From: NORP233 sp050186825
GTDB taxonomy: Bacteria; Planctomycetota; J058
Length of the DNA stretch: 64,000 nucleotides
Assembly (NCBI GenBank): GCA_050186825.1
Contig: JBFWYD010000012.1
Coordinates: 109,736 to 173,735 of the forward strand
Reading direction: 5' to 3'
The notes under the pieces are model-generated. The model ran no database searches, was not told the DNA's origin, and saw only the letters and a list, made by a program, of their open reading frames with translations. Shown here one piece after another: positions 6,582-15,843 of the stretch; positions within the stretch are counted from its first letter, which is position 1; each line of letters starts with the position of its first letter. Both the position numbers and the translations under genes were made by a program.

Positions 6582-9500
6582 GTGAACGAGCGCCTCCTCC
6601 TCGAGCTCGCCAAGCACCTCGCCCTCGGTCGGATCCCCCCCGAGGCGGGCCTGCCCGCTCTGCGCGAGCTCCTGACCCAGCAGGGAGCGGAGCCCGCGAG
6701 CTCGCTCGCGGCCCTGAGCGAGGAGCTGCGCGGCGCCGGGCTCGAGCACGGCCCCGCGCTGCGCGAGGCGATCCAGCGCCAGCTCTGCCGCGAGGCCCGC
6801 GAGGCCGCGACGCCGCCCGCCGGGATCCCGCCCGAGACGCCGCGCGGCTGGCAGGACCCGGCGCGGCCGCGGGCCGCGGCCCAGGCGCTGGGCGCGGCGC
6901 TGCGCCGGCGGGCCGCCCTCGAGGCCGCGGGCCAGGACGCCTCGGCCGCCGAGAGGCAGATCACCGAGCGGCGCCAGGCCCTCCTCGACTGCGCGCACCC
7001 GCTCAGCCAGCTCGGCCTGGACGCCACGCTGCTCGACCCCGCGCTGGCGCCGGTGTGGGCCGCGCGGCTGGCCTTCGAGCGCGAGGAGGCGGCCGCCGGG
7101 CGCGTGCCCGCGGCCGTGCTCGACGAGGAGGCCTTCCTCGCGCGCCTGGGCGAGACCTTCACCGCGGCCGAGCAGGCCGAGCAGCGCCGCCTGCTCGACC
7201 TGCTCCTGACCTGGCCGACCGCGGTCGCGGCGCCCGCGATCGTTACGGCCTGCCGCGCGCTCCCCTGGGCCCAGGAGCGCGCCTGCCAGGTCCTGAGCTA
7301 CCGCCTCCAGAGCGAGGCCTTCGAGACCTGGCCCACCGCGGTGGGCGCGCTCTTCCTGGGCGGCCCCACGCGCGAGCAGCGCCGGGCGCCCTTCGCTGCG
7401 GTGGGCGTCGCGGCGGGGGCCGCGGCGAACCTCGAGCTGAGCCTGCTCTACGCCTCGCTCCAGGAGCCGGGCGACGAGGCGCTGGTCGAGCGACTCGCTG
7501 CCGCGTTGCGCGCGCAGGCGACGCCGGCAGAGGCCGCGGCCAGCGCCCCGGCTCAGGACTGGCTGATCAAGCCCGCCGAGGGCGCGGCGCCGGCACCCGC
7601 TGCGGGCGCGACCCCGCTCGTGGTGGTGACCCCGCGGGATGGCTCGCCGGCCGCGGAGACGCCCGAGGCGCAGGCGCCCGCGACCACCCGCGAGCTGCTC
7701 GACAACAAGCGGCGCCGCGCCGGCCAGGCGCCGGCCGACCAGCCGGTCGCCCAGCCGGTCGCGCGACCGGCCGCCTTCGGCTGGCCGACCGCCCAGCCGG
7801 TCGCGCGACCGGCCGCCTTCGGCTGGCCGACCGCCCAGCCGACCGTCCAGCCGGTCGTGCGTCAGGTCGGCGCGGCCGGGGCCGAGGCGGTCGCGCCGCT
7901 GCGCGTGGCCAACCAGCAGCAGGAGCCTCCGCGCCGGCGCCGACCGATCCGGCCGCCCGCGCCGCCCACGCCCTCGGTGTGGGACGAGCACCTCCGCCCG
8001 CTCCTGGTCGAGAACTGGTACATGGTCGTCGGCCTGGCCATGGTGCTGGTCGGCGCCTCGCTGCTCGCCTACTTCACCTGGGACAAGTCGCCGCTGCTCC
8101 GCTACTCGGTGATGCCGGCCATGCTGCTCGGCTTCACCCTGGCGCTGGGCGAGGCCGGGCACCGCATGGGCCGCGCCAAGGCCCAGCTGCGCGGGACGGC
8201 GCTCCTGCTCATGGGCGCGGCCGTGGCGCTCATCCCGCTCAACTTCGCGGTGGTGGACCTCGCCCTCGGCGACGCGAACCTGCCCGCCAACTTGCTCGTG
8301 GGCGCCGTGCTCGGGGTCATCTACCTGAGCGCATCGTGGTTGGCGCTCAACCGCTGGAGCGAGGGCGTCGCGGCCGGGAGCGGGCTATCGCTGGCGCTCC
8401 CCTTCGTGCTGCTCAACGCGCTCCACACCCTGCTGCCCGTCGTGGCCCAGGGGCTCCCCGGGCAGCGCGCGGCGGTGCTCGCGCTCGGGGCCTACGCCGG
8501 CTTCGGCGTGCTGGCCTGGGCGGTGCGCGCCTTCTGCCGCGACGTGCTCACGCCCAAGCTGCTCGAGGAGCGGCTGACCTACCTGTTCGTGGGCGGCGCG
8601 CTGCTGCTGACCTTCCTCGAGGGCGTGCTCTGGAGCCACGTGGCCGCGCGCGCCCAGCCGCTGGGCGCCGCCTACTCGCTCCTGGTCATCCTGGCGGGCG
8701 GGCTGGTGCTCTGGATCGAGCGCGCCTTCCTGACGGTCGCGGCCCGCGCCGCCGCGTCGGCTGGAGGCGCGCCGGCCGCCGAGGGCGCGCCGGCCGCCGC
8801 GGCCGCGCCCGAGCAGCGCGCCGAGTCCTTCCTCGGCTTCGCGCTGATCCTGCTCGGCCTGCTGCTCGGGATGCCCAGCCCTACCCTGCGCGTGGCCAGC
8901 TTCGGGCTGGCGGGCGCGATCTGGCTGCGGCAGGCCACGCGTCGCCCGGGGCACACCCACCACGCCATCGGCGTGACCCTGCTCCTGCTCGGCGGCTGCT
9001 CGCTGGCGCTGGTGCCGAACTTCCCGCGCCTGGCCTGGCCGCTCCTGGGCCTGCTCCTGTGCGGCGGGCTGCGCGGCCTGCGCGGCGGCGCGCGCCTGGC
9101 GGGGAACGAGTCGCTCTCGCTGACCGCCGGCCGCTTCGAGGCCTTCACCCTGGCGCTGACCGCGGTCGTGACCGTGCTCGCCCAGTGGCACGACAAGAGC
9201 TCGCCGCTGGTCGCGGGCGCCGCGCTCGTGATCGTGGGCGCGGTGTTCATGATGCGCGCCCTGGCCGAGGAGCGGCTGGACTGGGTGCACGTCGCCCTGG
9301 CGCTGTTCGCGCTCGCGCTCCCCTACCTCGGCTGCGCGGACATGCAGGGGCGCGAGCTGCGCGGGAACACGATGGTGTTCGGCCTGGGCTTCCTGGCCTG
9401 GGTGTGGCTGGGGATGCTCCACGCCACCCGCGCCGCGCTGCTCCTGCGCGCGCGCTCCTCGGGCGTGCTGCTCCTGGGCGCGCTGGCCTGCGCGGCCATG

Positions 9501-12500
9501 GCGCTCCGGGTGCTCGTCGAGGGCAGCGGCATCGGCGACGCGCCCGGCTGGCGCCTGGCGCTGGACCTCGGCGGCCCGCTCCTGGTCGGCGGCGCGCTGC
9601 TGGTCGCGACCTATTGCTCGCGCTCCTTGGTGCCCGCCCTGTTCGCGGCCGCGATCCTGGCCGTGCTCCTGCCCGGGCTGCGGGTGGAGCTGCGGCGCGC
9701 GCTCCCCTTCCTCGACTGGGGCTCGGGCCGCGGCGCCGCCGTGATCGCCCTCGCGCTGACCGGGCTCTGCTTCTGGCTCCAGCGCCTGCCGAGCCTGCGC
9801 GACCTCGAGGGCGGCGACCGCATCCTGGACCGCTGGGACTTCCCGCTCCTGCGCCGCGACGCCTCGCTGTTCACCCTCCCGCTCGGGCTGGCGGCGGCCT
9901 TCCTGGCGCTCAAGGGACTCCTGGTCGACCTGCCGCGCAACTACGCGCGCGGCGCCGGGGTCCCGCCCCGGACCGCCCAGGCGCTCGTGCTCCACGCGCT
10001 CGACTGGGTCGGGCTGGCCGCGCTGCTGCGCCGGCACGCGCTCTCGCCCTTCGCGCTGCACCTGGGGATCGTGTCCTTCACGGCGGCGGTCCTGTTCAGC
10101 TCCCTGGGCCAGGGCCCGAGCGCCGAGCTCCCCGCCGCGGTGTGGCTGCTCTCGCTCAGCGGCGCCACGCTCCTGCTCGAGCACCTGGCCCTGCGCGCGC
10201 CCTGGACCGCGGACGTCCTGCTCGTCCACGTCCGGCGCGCGGCCCGCGGCGGCGCCTGGCTGATCGCGCTCGCCACCGCGCTCGCCTGCTGCGGCGGCGC
10301 GCGCCCGCACCTGGTGGCCAGCCTGGCGCTCGCCGCCTGCGCCTGGCACGCCCTGACCACCAACCAGGCAAGGTACGGCCTCGCGGTCCTGCTCCTGGCA
10401 GTGCCCTGGCTGTTCGCGCTCGGCTATCACGACCAGGCGACCCGCGACGCGGCGCTGTCCGCCGGCTGGCGCAACCTGGTCGCGCTGGGGCTGGGGGTCC
10501 AGGCGCTGATGCTCGCGCTCGAGCACCGGCGCGCGCTCTTCGAGCGCGCGCACGGGCTGCTCGCGCCGCTGCACCACGGCACCTCGGTCCTGGCGCTCCC
10601 CCTGGGGGTGCTCCTCGCGGCCCAGCTCGCGGCCGGGCACGCGCCGGACTACGCGCGCCCCTGGCAGGGCGCGCTGCTGGCGCTGCTCTGCTGCGTGGCC
10701 CGCGGGCAGCGCTCGGGGACGGTGGCCTTCTTCGCGAGCGGCGTCGCCTACCTGATGCTCCACGGCACGGCGCTCACCGGCCTCAGCGGCCCCGAGCGCC
10801 TGGAGCTCCTGCGGACCCCAAGCCACCTCGCGCTCTGGGCCCTGGGCGTGGGCGCGGCCGTGTTCGCGCTCTACCCCGCGGGCGTGGCCCGCCGGACGCG
10901 CTTCCGCGGCTCCTTCCCGCTCACGGGCGAGCTCCTGTCCCTGGCCGGGCTGTGCCTGCCCACCCTCGGCCTGGCGCTGCTGGCGACCCTGGTGTTCAGC
11001 GCGGGGAGCTATCCGCGCGCCGAGCTCTGCGCGCCCTACCTCTCGGCCCTGGCCGTGGCGCTGCTCGCGCGCGGCTTCCTGCCCCGGCTCCTGCGCGGCA
11101 TCGCCTGCGTGCTGCTCGCGACCGCGAACACCCACCTCGTGCACCAGCTCGTTGTCGTCCCCTACCTGAGCGAGGTCGGCATCTCGGGCGCCCACGTGGT
11201 GTGCCTGGGCCTGCTCCTGACCCTGGTCCAGGGCTCGGTGGCCCGGCGCCTGGTCCCGCGCGAGGGCTTCGACCGCTACGTCAACGTCGCGAACGTGGCC
11301 CTCGCGGGGACCGTGCTCGGCCTGCTCGCGGTCCACTACGTGGCGCACCCGGACCTCGCGAAGATCACCACCGGGCGCTTCGTGATCTCGGGCCTGCTCG
11401 CGGTCGCGGCCGGGCTCTACTTCCGGCGGGCCGCGCGCAACCCGCGCCCGCCCTTCGCCGCCTTCGGCTACCAGCTCGAGGGCCTCTACCACTTCGGCCT
11501 CTCGATGGGCCTGTGGTGCCTGTTCCTGCTCGTGCCCGCCCTGCGCCACCCGGGCACCGCGCTGATCGCGCTCGGGGCCGCGCCGCTCTACTTCTACCTG
11601 CGCGCCGAGTACGGCGAGCGCATCGAGGACGGCGAGCTGGGCCCGATCGCGGTCCGCTACCGCGACTCGGCGATCGTGCTCGGCTTCTGCTTGATGGGCC
11701 TCTACGCCGCGCAGGGCGTGTTCCAGCTCATCCTCTTCCCCGACGTCCCGCCCCACACCTTCGCCTACCACGTGGCCTCGCCCGTGCTGCTGGTGGTGTC
11801 CTTCGGGCTGATGCGCCTGCGCGGCCTGGGCGGGAGCGACTGGCTCACGCTCTACGGCGCGCTGGGGCTCGTGGCGGGCACCTTCTTCGCGGTCAGCGCG
11901 ATCCCGGGGCTCTCGCCCTTCACCGACCCCGTGCCCGCCGCCTGGCTCGGGCTCGCGATCTCGCACTTCTTCGCGGTCGCGACCTCGCAGCCCTCGCCGC
12001 TCCGGACCTTCATCCAGTGGATCGGCGACCTGGACGACGAGGGCTGGACCGCGCAGCGCACCGCGGTGGGCGCGCTGACCCTGGCCGCCACCTGCCTCCT
12101 GGCCGGGCTGGGGATGCTCGCGGGCGAGCCGCGCTGGGTGGCGCCGCTCCTGCTCGGCCTGGCCACGATCTTCGCGCACCACGCCGCGATCACCGGCTTC
12201 GCCTGGCAGCGCACGGTCACCGCGCTGCTCGTGCTGGCCGGGCTGCACACCGGCTTCTTCATCGAGAGCTGGCTCCCGGCCGAGGCCGTGCGCTGGGTGC
12301 TCCTCGGCCTGTGGCTGGGGCTGATCCTGGGCTACCGCGCCCTGCGCCGGCTCGAGACGGCGGAGCGGCTGGCGGAGCTGTTCGCGCTGATCGCCTTCCT
12401 GCTGTTCGCGCAGGTGCTCTACTTCCACCCCGAGTCGCGCGGGAGCCTGGTCGCGGCCGCGGCCGGCCTGGCGCTGGCGGCGGGGACGCCGGTCGCGACC

Positions 12501-13802
12501 ACCGGCCAGGGCGGGGCGGGTGCTGGGTTGGGTGCTGGGTGGGGTGCGTGGCTGCTCCTGGGCGGGCTGCCCTGGCTCGCCTACTTCGGCGCCAGCGACC
12601 TCCGGCACGGCGGCTCGCCGCTGGCGCCCTGGCCGCTCTACGGGCTGGCGGCCTGCGTGGTGGGCCAGGCCTTCGTCGTCCAGCGCTGGGCGGGCGAGCT
12701 CTCGCGCTGGCTGGGCGCGGGCGACCCTCCGCGCCTGCTCCAGCAGGCGCTCGCCGGCTGGTCGCGCGAGCGCGCCCTGATCCAGCTCGCCGGGCTGAGC
12801 CTGGGCACCGTGACCGCGGTCCTGGCCACGCTCCAGCTCACCGACGACGCCCTGCCGCCGCCCGCCCTGGCCGTGGCCTGCGTCCTGTGGGCCGCCCTGG
12901 CCGTGTCCTGGTACCTGCGCGGTCGCGAGCGCCAGAGCCTCGGCCTCGTGCTCCTGGGCGAGGCCTGCGCGCTGGTCCTGCTCTGGCTCGTGCGCCGCCA
13001 GCTGCACCTGACCGTCCCGGCCTGGACCCACGAGCACGACGTGTGGGCGAGCATAGCGCTCACGGCGCTCGTGGCCGGCTCGCGCGAGCTCGTGGGCCAG
13101 GACGAGCGCGAGACGCGCCAGGCCCTGATCGGCAGCCTGGTGGCGCTGCCCCTCCTGGCCCTGGTCTGGGCGCGCGTGCATCACCTGCCCAGCGAGCTGA
13201 CCCTGGCCGTGCTCGGGATCGACGCGCTGATCTTCACCTTCCTCGGGCGCGGCGATCGGAGGAGCCCCTTCCACCTGGTCGGCGTGGTCGGCTTCACCGC
13301 CTTCGTGCTGGTCCTGTTCTGGACCCAGCTCGAGCTGCGCACGCTCCAGGCCTACGTGATCCCGGTCTCGGTCGGGGTCTTGATCCTGCTCCAGCTCCTC
13401 GGCGACGAGCTGGCGCAGGAGACGCGCCAGCGGGTCCAGGGCGCGGCGCTCCTGGCCATGGTCGCCTCCTCGGCCTACTACGCGGTCTTCGACCCGCGCC
13501 ACCCGCTGGCCTACAACGCGACCCTGATCGGGGTCGGCCTGGCGGCCATGGGCGCGGGGACCCTGCTGCGCGTCCGCCTCTACCTGGCCCTGGGCGCGGC
13601 CGGCGTGCTGCTCGACCTGGTGTCCATCGCCTGGAAGGTCGTGACCGGGCTGGGCCACGCCGCCCAGGTCACCACCCTCGGGCTCCTGCTCCTGCTGGCG
13701 GGCGTGACCCTGGTCGTCGGCTCGGCGTCCTACAAGTCCAACAAGGAGGAGTTCGACCTCGCCTTGGACCGCTTCCGCGCGCGCTTCGCCGATTGGAGCT
13801 GA
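6582..13802 (+). CDS. Giant polytopic membrane protein, DUF2339-like
   Basis: This 2406-residue protein is the largest gene in the window. It has a soluble, helical Ala/Glu-rich N-terminus (~330 residues), a Pro/Ala/Gln linker containing a perfect 14-residue duplication, and a short basic segment (RRRRPIRPPAPPTPS). About 1900 residues of closely spaced hydrophobic helices follow, by eye well over 50. The first membrane unit (ENWYMVVGLAMVLVGASLL, then GEAGHRMGRAKAQLRGTALL) resembles the start of DUF2339 predicted membrane proteins, which are typically about 900 residues, so this is far longer. The GTG start at 6582 has no strong Shine-Dalgarno. The Ser/Thr kinase gene follows after 80 bases in the same direction. 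Function unknown; a transport or envelope-sensing role would be a guess. Confidence 0.8.
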   Translation: MNERLLLELAKHLALGRIPPEAGLPALRELLTQQGAEPASSLAALSEELRGAGLEHGPALREAIQRQLCREAREAATPPAGIPPETPRGWQDPARPRAAAQALGAALRRRAALEAAGQDASAAERQITERRQALLDCAHPLSQLGLDATLLDPALAPVWAARLAFEREEAAAGRVPAAVLDEEAFLARLGETFTAAEQAEQRRLLDLLLTWPTAVAAPAIVTACRALPWAQERACQVLSYRLQSEAFETWPTAVGALFLGGPTREQRRAPFAAVGVAAGAAANLELSLLYASLQEPGDEALVERLAAALRAQATPAEAAASAPAQDWLIKPAEGAAPAPAAGATPLVVVTPRDGSPAAETPEAQAPATTRELLDNKRRRAGQAPADQPVAQPVARPAAFGWPTAQPVARPAAFGWPTAQPTVQPVVRQVGAAGAEAVAPLRVANQQQEPPRRRRPIRPPAPPTPSVWDEHLRPLLVENWYMVVGLAMVLVGASLLAYFTWDKSPLLRYSVMPAMLLGFTLALGEAGHRMGRAKAQLRGTALLLMGAAVALIPLNFAVVDLALGDANLPANLLVGAVLGVIYLSASWLALNRWSEGVAAGSGLSLALPFVLLNALHTLLPVVAQGLPGQRAAVLALGAYAGFGVLAWAVRAFCRDVLTPKLLEERLTYLFVGGALLLTFLEGVLWSHVAARAQPLGAAYSLLVILAGGLVLWIERAFLTVAARAAASAGGAPAAEGAPAAAAAPEQRAESFLGFALILLGLLLGMPSPTLRVASFGLAGAIWLRQATRRPGHTHHAIGVTLLLLGGCSLALVPNFPRLAWPLLGLLLCGGLRGLRGGARLAGNESLSLTAGRFEAFTLALTAVVTVLAQWHDKSSPLVAGAALVIVGAVFMMRALAEERLDWVHVALALFALALPYLGCADMQGRELRGNTMVFGLGFLAWVWLGMLHATRAALLLRARSSGVLLLGALACAAMALRVLVEGSGIGDAPGWRLALDLGGPLLVGGALLVATYCSRSLVPALFAAAILAVLLPGLRVELRRALPFLDWGSGRGAAVIALALTGLCFWLQRLPSLRDLEGGDRILDRWDFPLLRRDASLFTLPLGLAAAFLALKGLLVDLPRNYARGAGVPPRTAQALVLHALDWVGLAALLRRHALSPFALHLGIVSFTAAVLFSSLGQGPSAELPAAVWLLSLSGATLLLEHLALRAPWTADVLLVHVRRAARGGAWLIALATALACCGGARPHLVASLALAACAWHALTTNQARYGLAVLLLAVPWLFALGYHDQATRDAALSAGWRNLVALGLGVQALMLALEHRRALFERAHGLLAPLHHGTSVLALPLGVLLAAQLAAGHAPDYARPWQGALLALLCCVARGQRSGTVAFFASGVAYLMLHGTALTGLSGPERLELLRTPSHLALWALGVGAAVFALYPAGVARRTRFRGSFPLTGELLSLAGLCLPTLGLALLATLVFSAGSYPRAELCAPYLSALAVALLARGFLPRLLRGIACVLLATANTHLVHQLVVVPYLSEVGISGAHVVCLGLLLTLVQGSVARRLVPREGFDRYVNVANVALAGTVLGLLAVHYVAHPDLAKITTGRFVISGLLAVAAGLYFRRAARNPRPPFAAFGYQLEGLYHFGLSMGLWCLFLLVPALRHPGTALIALGAAPLYFYLRAEYGERIEDGELGPIAVRYRDSAIVLGFCLMGLYAAQGVFQLILFPDVPPHTFAYHVASPVLLVVSFGLMRLRGLGGSDWLTLYGALGLVAGTFFAVSAIPGLSPFTDPVPAAWLGLAISHFFAVATSQPSPLRTFIQWIGDLDDEGWTAQRTAVGALTLAATCLLAGLGMLAGEPRWVAPLLLGLATIFAHHAAITGFAWQRTVTALLVLAGLHTGFFIESWLPAEAVRWVLLGLWLGLILGYRALRRLETAERLAELFALIAFLLFAQVLYFHPESRGSLVAAAAGLALAAGTPVATTGQGGAGAGLGAGWGAWLLLGGLPWLAYFGASDLRHGGSPLAPWPLYGLAACVVGQAFVVQRWAGELSRWLGAGDPPRLLQQALAGWSRERALIQLAGLSLGTVTAVLATLQLTDDALPPPALAVACVLWAALAVSWYLRGRERQSLGLVLLGEACALVLLWLVRRQLHLTVPAWTHEHDVWASIALTALVAGSRELVGQDERETRQALIGSLVALPLLALVWARVHHLPSELTLAVLGIDALIFTFLGRGDRRSPFHLVGVVGFTAFVLVLFWTQLELRTLQAYVIPVSVGVLILLQLLGDELAQETRQRVQGAALLAMVASSAYYAVFDPRHPLAYNATLIGVGLAAMGAGTLLRVRLYLALGAAGVLLDLVSIAWKVVTGLGHAAQVTTLGLLLLLAGVTLVVGSASYKSNKEEFDLALDRFRARFADWS
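7749..7832 (+). repeat. Perfect 42-bp tandem duplication inside the giant gene
   Basis: Two identical back-to-back 42-base copies (7749-7790 and 7791-7832) encode the 14-residue unit AQPVARPAAFGWPT twice in the Pro-rich linker. The length is a multiple of three, so the frame is kept. Perfect identity suggests a recent slippage event. Confidence 0.9.
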
Positions 13803-13882
13803 GCGCCCCGCCGCGCCCCTCGGCAGGCTCCCACCCGGCTGGCGCCGGTGTTAGGGTTACCCCCTTCGGGGGACCCTGTCCG

Positions 13883-15796
13883 GTGACCACCTTCATCGAC
13901 CTGCTGCGCGCGAAGGTCGCCATCCAGCTCCGACTGCTCACGCCCGAGCAGGCCCAGGCCAGCCTCAAGGCGGTCGACGGCGGCCGCGCCACGCTCGACG
14001 TGCTGCGGCAGGACTTCGGCGTCGATGAGACGACGGCCTCGCGCATCGAGCGGCACGCGATCAAGTGCGAGCGCCTCAAGAGCGAGTCGGTCTACCTGCG
14101 GCTGCTGCGCCAGCACGGCGCGGTGCCCGAGGCCACGCTGACCCCGATCCTGTTCGAGGTCCGCCAGGCGGAGAACGGGCAGTCCCTGGGCGAGACCCTG
14201 GTGGCGCGGGGGCTGATCGACCTCGGCCTGCACCAGCAGCTGGCCAACCAGACCCGCGGGCACGTGGACCGCGACAACGCCCAGATCGCGGCGCGCTACC
14301 GCGAGCGCGGCTACGACGGGATCGAGCGCTCCAGCCAGACGGTCGTGAGCGTGATCAACGAGGAGGAGCAGAAGGCCCGCGCCCCCACCGCCCGCGGGCA
14401 GGCGGTAGCCGAGCAGACGGGGACGGGGACGGGCGGCGGCGGCCAGGTGGACGCCGGCTCGGCCACGGGCGAGGAGGAGCTGACCCGCGACCTCCCCGCG
14501 CCGCCGAGCACCCTCCCGCCGGAGCTGGCGCGCTCGGGCCTCGACCAGAAGTACCAGATCGTGCGCAAGTGCGGCGAGGGCGGGATGGGCGCCGTCTACC
14601 TGGCCTACGCCAAGGACGACGCCGAGCGCGAGACCCCGCTGGCGCTCAAGGTCGTGCTCGACATCGCCAAGTCCAAGGACGCCGCGGCCCGCTTCAAGCG
14701 CGAGATCCTGGCCACGAGCTTCTGCGCGCACGAGAACATCATCGAGATCCACGACGCCGCGGAGACCGACGACGGCTCCTACTACATGGCGATGGAGTAC
14801 CTCGAGGGCGACGAGCTCGCGGACATCATCAAGCACGAGGGCCCGATCGCGCTCCCGCGCCTGGTGCGCCTGCTCGACCAGGTGCTCCAGGGCCTGGTCG
14901 CCATCCACGACGCGAACATCGTGCATCGCGACATCAAGCCGCAGAACTTCCGGATCACGAAGCGGCCGGATGGCAGCGAGCTGCTGAAGATCGTCGACTT
15001 CGGCATCGCGCGCGTGCTCGACGCCGAGGACAGCGGCGCTGGCGACCAGTTCTTCAAGACCATGGGCGGCAAGATCACGGGCTCCCCGGCCTACATCGCC
15101 CCCGAGAGCATCACCGAGCCCCAGGTCGACGCGCGCGCGGACCTCTACTCGCTCGGGATCTCGATCTTCCGCATCGCCGCGGGCCGGCTCCCCTTCGCCG
15201 CGAAGGAGCCGACCGAGTACTTGCCGATGCACCTCTACAAGAAGCCGCCCAAGCTGCGGGAGATGATCCCGCACGCCCCCGAGGCGCTCGAGGAGTTCGT
15301 CGACCGGCTGCTCAAGAAGGTGCCGGACGACCGCTTCGCCGACACCCACGAGTGCCTGGCCTTCTTCCGCCAGATGGTGTGGCCGGCGGTGCTCCCGGGC
15401 GAGCCGATTCCGGGGTCGGGAGCCTCGGGCGGGGCGGTCGCCGCGCCCGCGCTGGACCTGCCCCCTGCGCCGGAGCTCCCCCCCACCCTCGCGCCGTCGC
15501 CGCCGCTTTCCCCGCTTGCGCCGCCGCCGCCCCTCGCCCCGCTGCCGCCGCTCCCCGGCGAGCTGACGGCCGCGGAGCGCGGCGCGGCCCTCGACCCCCA
15601 GCAGCACCTGCTCGACAACCTGGGCTTCACGGCGCCCGACATGGTGGCCCCGACCCAGGAGGAGCTCGACCGCGCCGAGCACGACGCACAGCCCGCCCTC
15701 GAGCCCGCCGCAGCGCCTGCCGCCGAGGAGGAGCCCCAGCTCGGCTTCTTCGCGCGGATCTGGGCCGCGCTGTTCGGCAAGAAGAAGCAGGTCTAG
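13883..15796 (+). CDS. Serine/threonine protein kinase (Hanks type)
   Basis: This 637-residue protein has a ~210-residue helical N-terminal region of unknown type, then a full Hanks-type kinase domain. The kinase motifs are the glycine loop GEGGMGAVYLAYAK, ALKVVLD for the ATP-binding Lys, HRDIKPQNF with catalytic Asp near residue 350, DFGIARV, and a PAYIAPES activation-segment end. A Pro-rich spacer follows (near 15460-15560), ending in FFARIWAALFGKKKQV, which could be an amphipathic membrane tether. No transmembrane helix separates sensor and kinase, so it appears cytoplasmic. The GTG at 13883 is preceded by a GGGGGA stretch. Position directly after the giant membrane protein suggests the kinase may act on it or with it (inference). 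Confidence 0.88.
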   Translation: MTTFIDLLRAKVAIQLRLLTPEQAQASLKAVDGGRATLDVLRQDFGVDETTASRIERHAIKCERLKSESVYLRLLRQHGAVPEATLTPILFEVRQAENGQSLGETLVARGLIDLGLHQQLANQTRGHVDRDNAQIAARYRERGYDGIERSSQTVVSVINEEEQKARAPTARGQAVAEQTGTGTGGGGQVDAGSATGEEELTRDLPAPPSTLPPELARSGLDQKYQIVRKCGEGGMGAVYLAYAKDDAERETPLALKVVLDIAKSKDAAARFKREILATSFCAHENIIEIHDAAETDDGSYYMAMEYLEGDELADIIKHEGPIALPRLVRLLDQVLQGLVAIHDANIVHRDIKPQNFRITKRPDGSELLKIVDFGIARVLDAEDSGAGDQFFKTMGGKITGSPAYIAPESITEPQVDARADLYSLGISIFRIAAGRLPFAAKEPTEYLPMHLYKKPPKLREMIPHAPEALEEFVDRLLKKVPDDRFADTHECLAFFRQMVWPAVLPGEPIPGSGASGGAVAAPALDLPPAPELPPTLAPSPPLSPLAPPPPLAPLPPLPGELTAAERGAALDPQQHLLDNLGFTAPDMVAPTQEELDRAEHDAQPALEPAAAPAAEEEPQLGFFARIWAALFGKKKQV

Positions 15797-15843
15797 CTCA
15801 AGAAGCCGGCCGCGGCGAGCCGATGAGGCCTCGAGGAGGCCCC

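Noticed and set aside
8385..13658. 1757-codon minus-strand frame opposite the giant membrane gene
   Set aside because: The translation is an unbroken Gln/Glu/Arg/His mixture without hydrophobic order, the mirror image of Leu/Ala/Val-rich membrane helices. It is an antisense artefact of composition.
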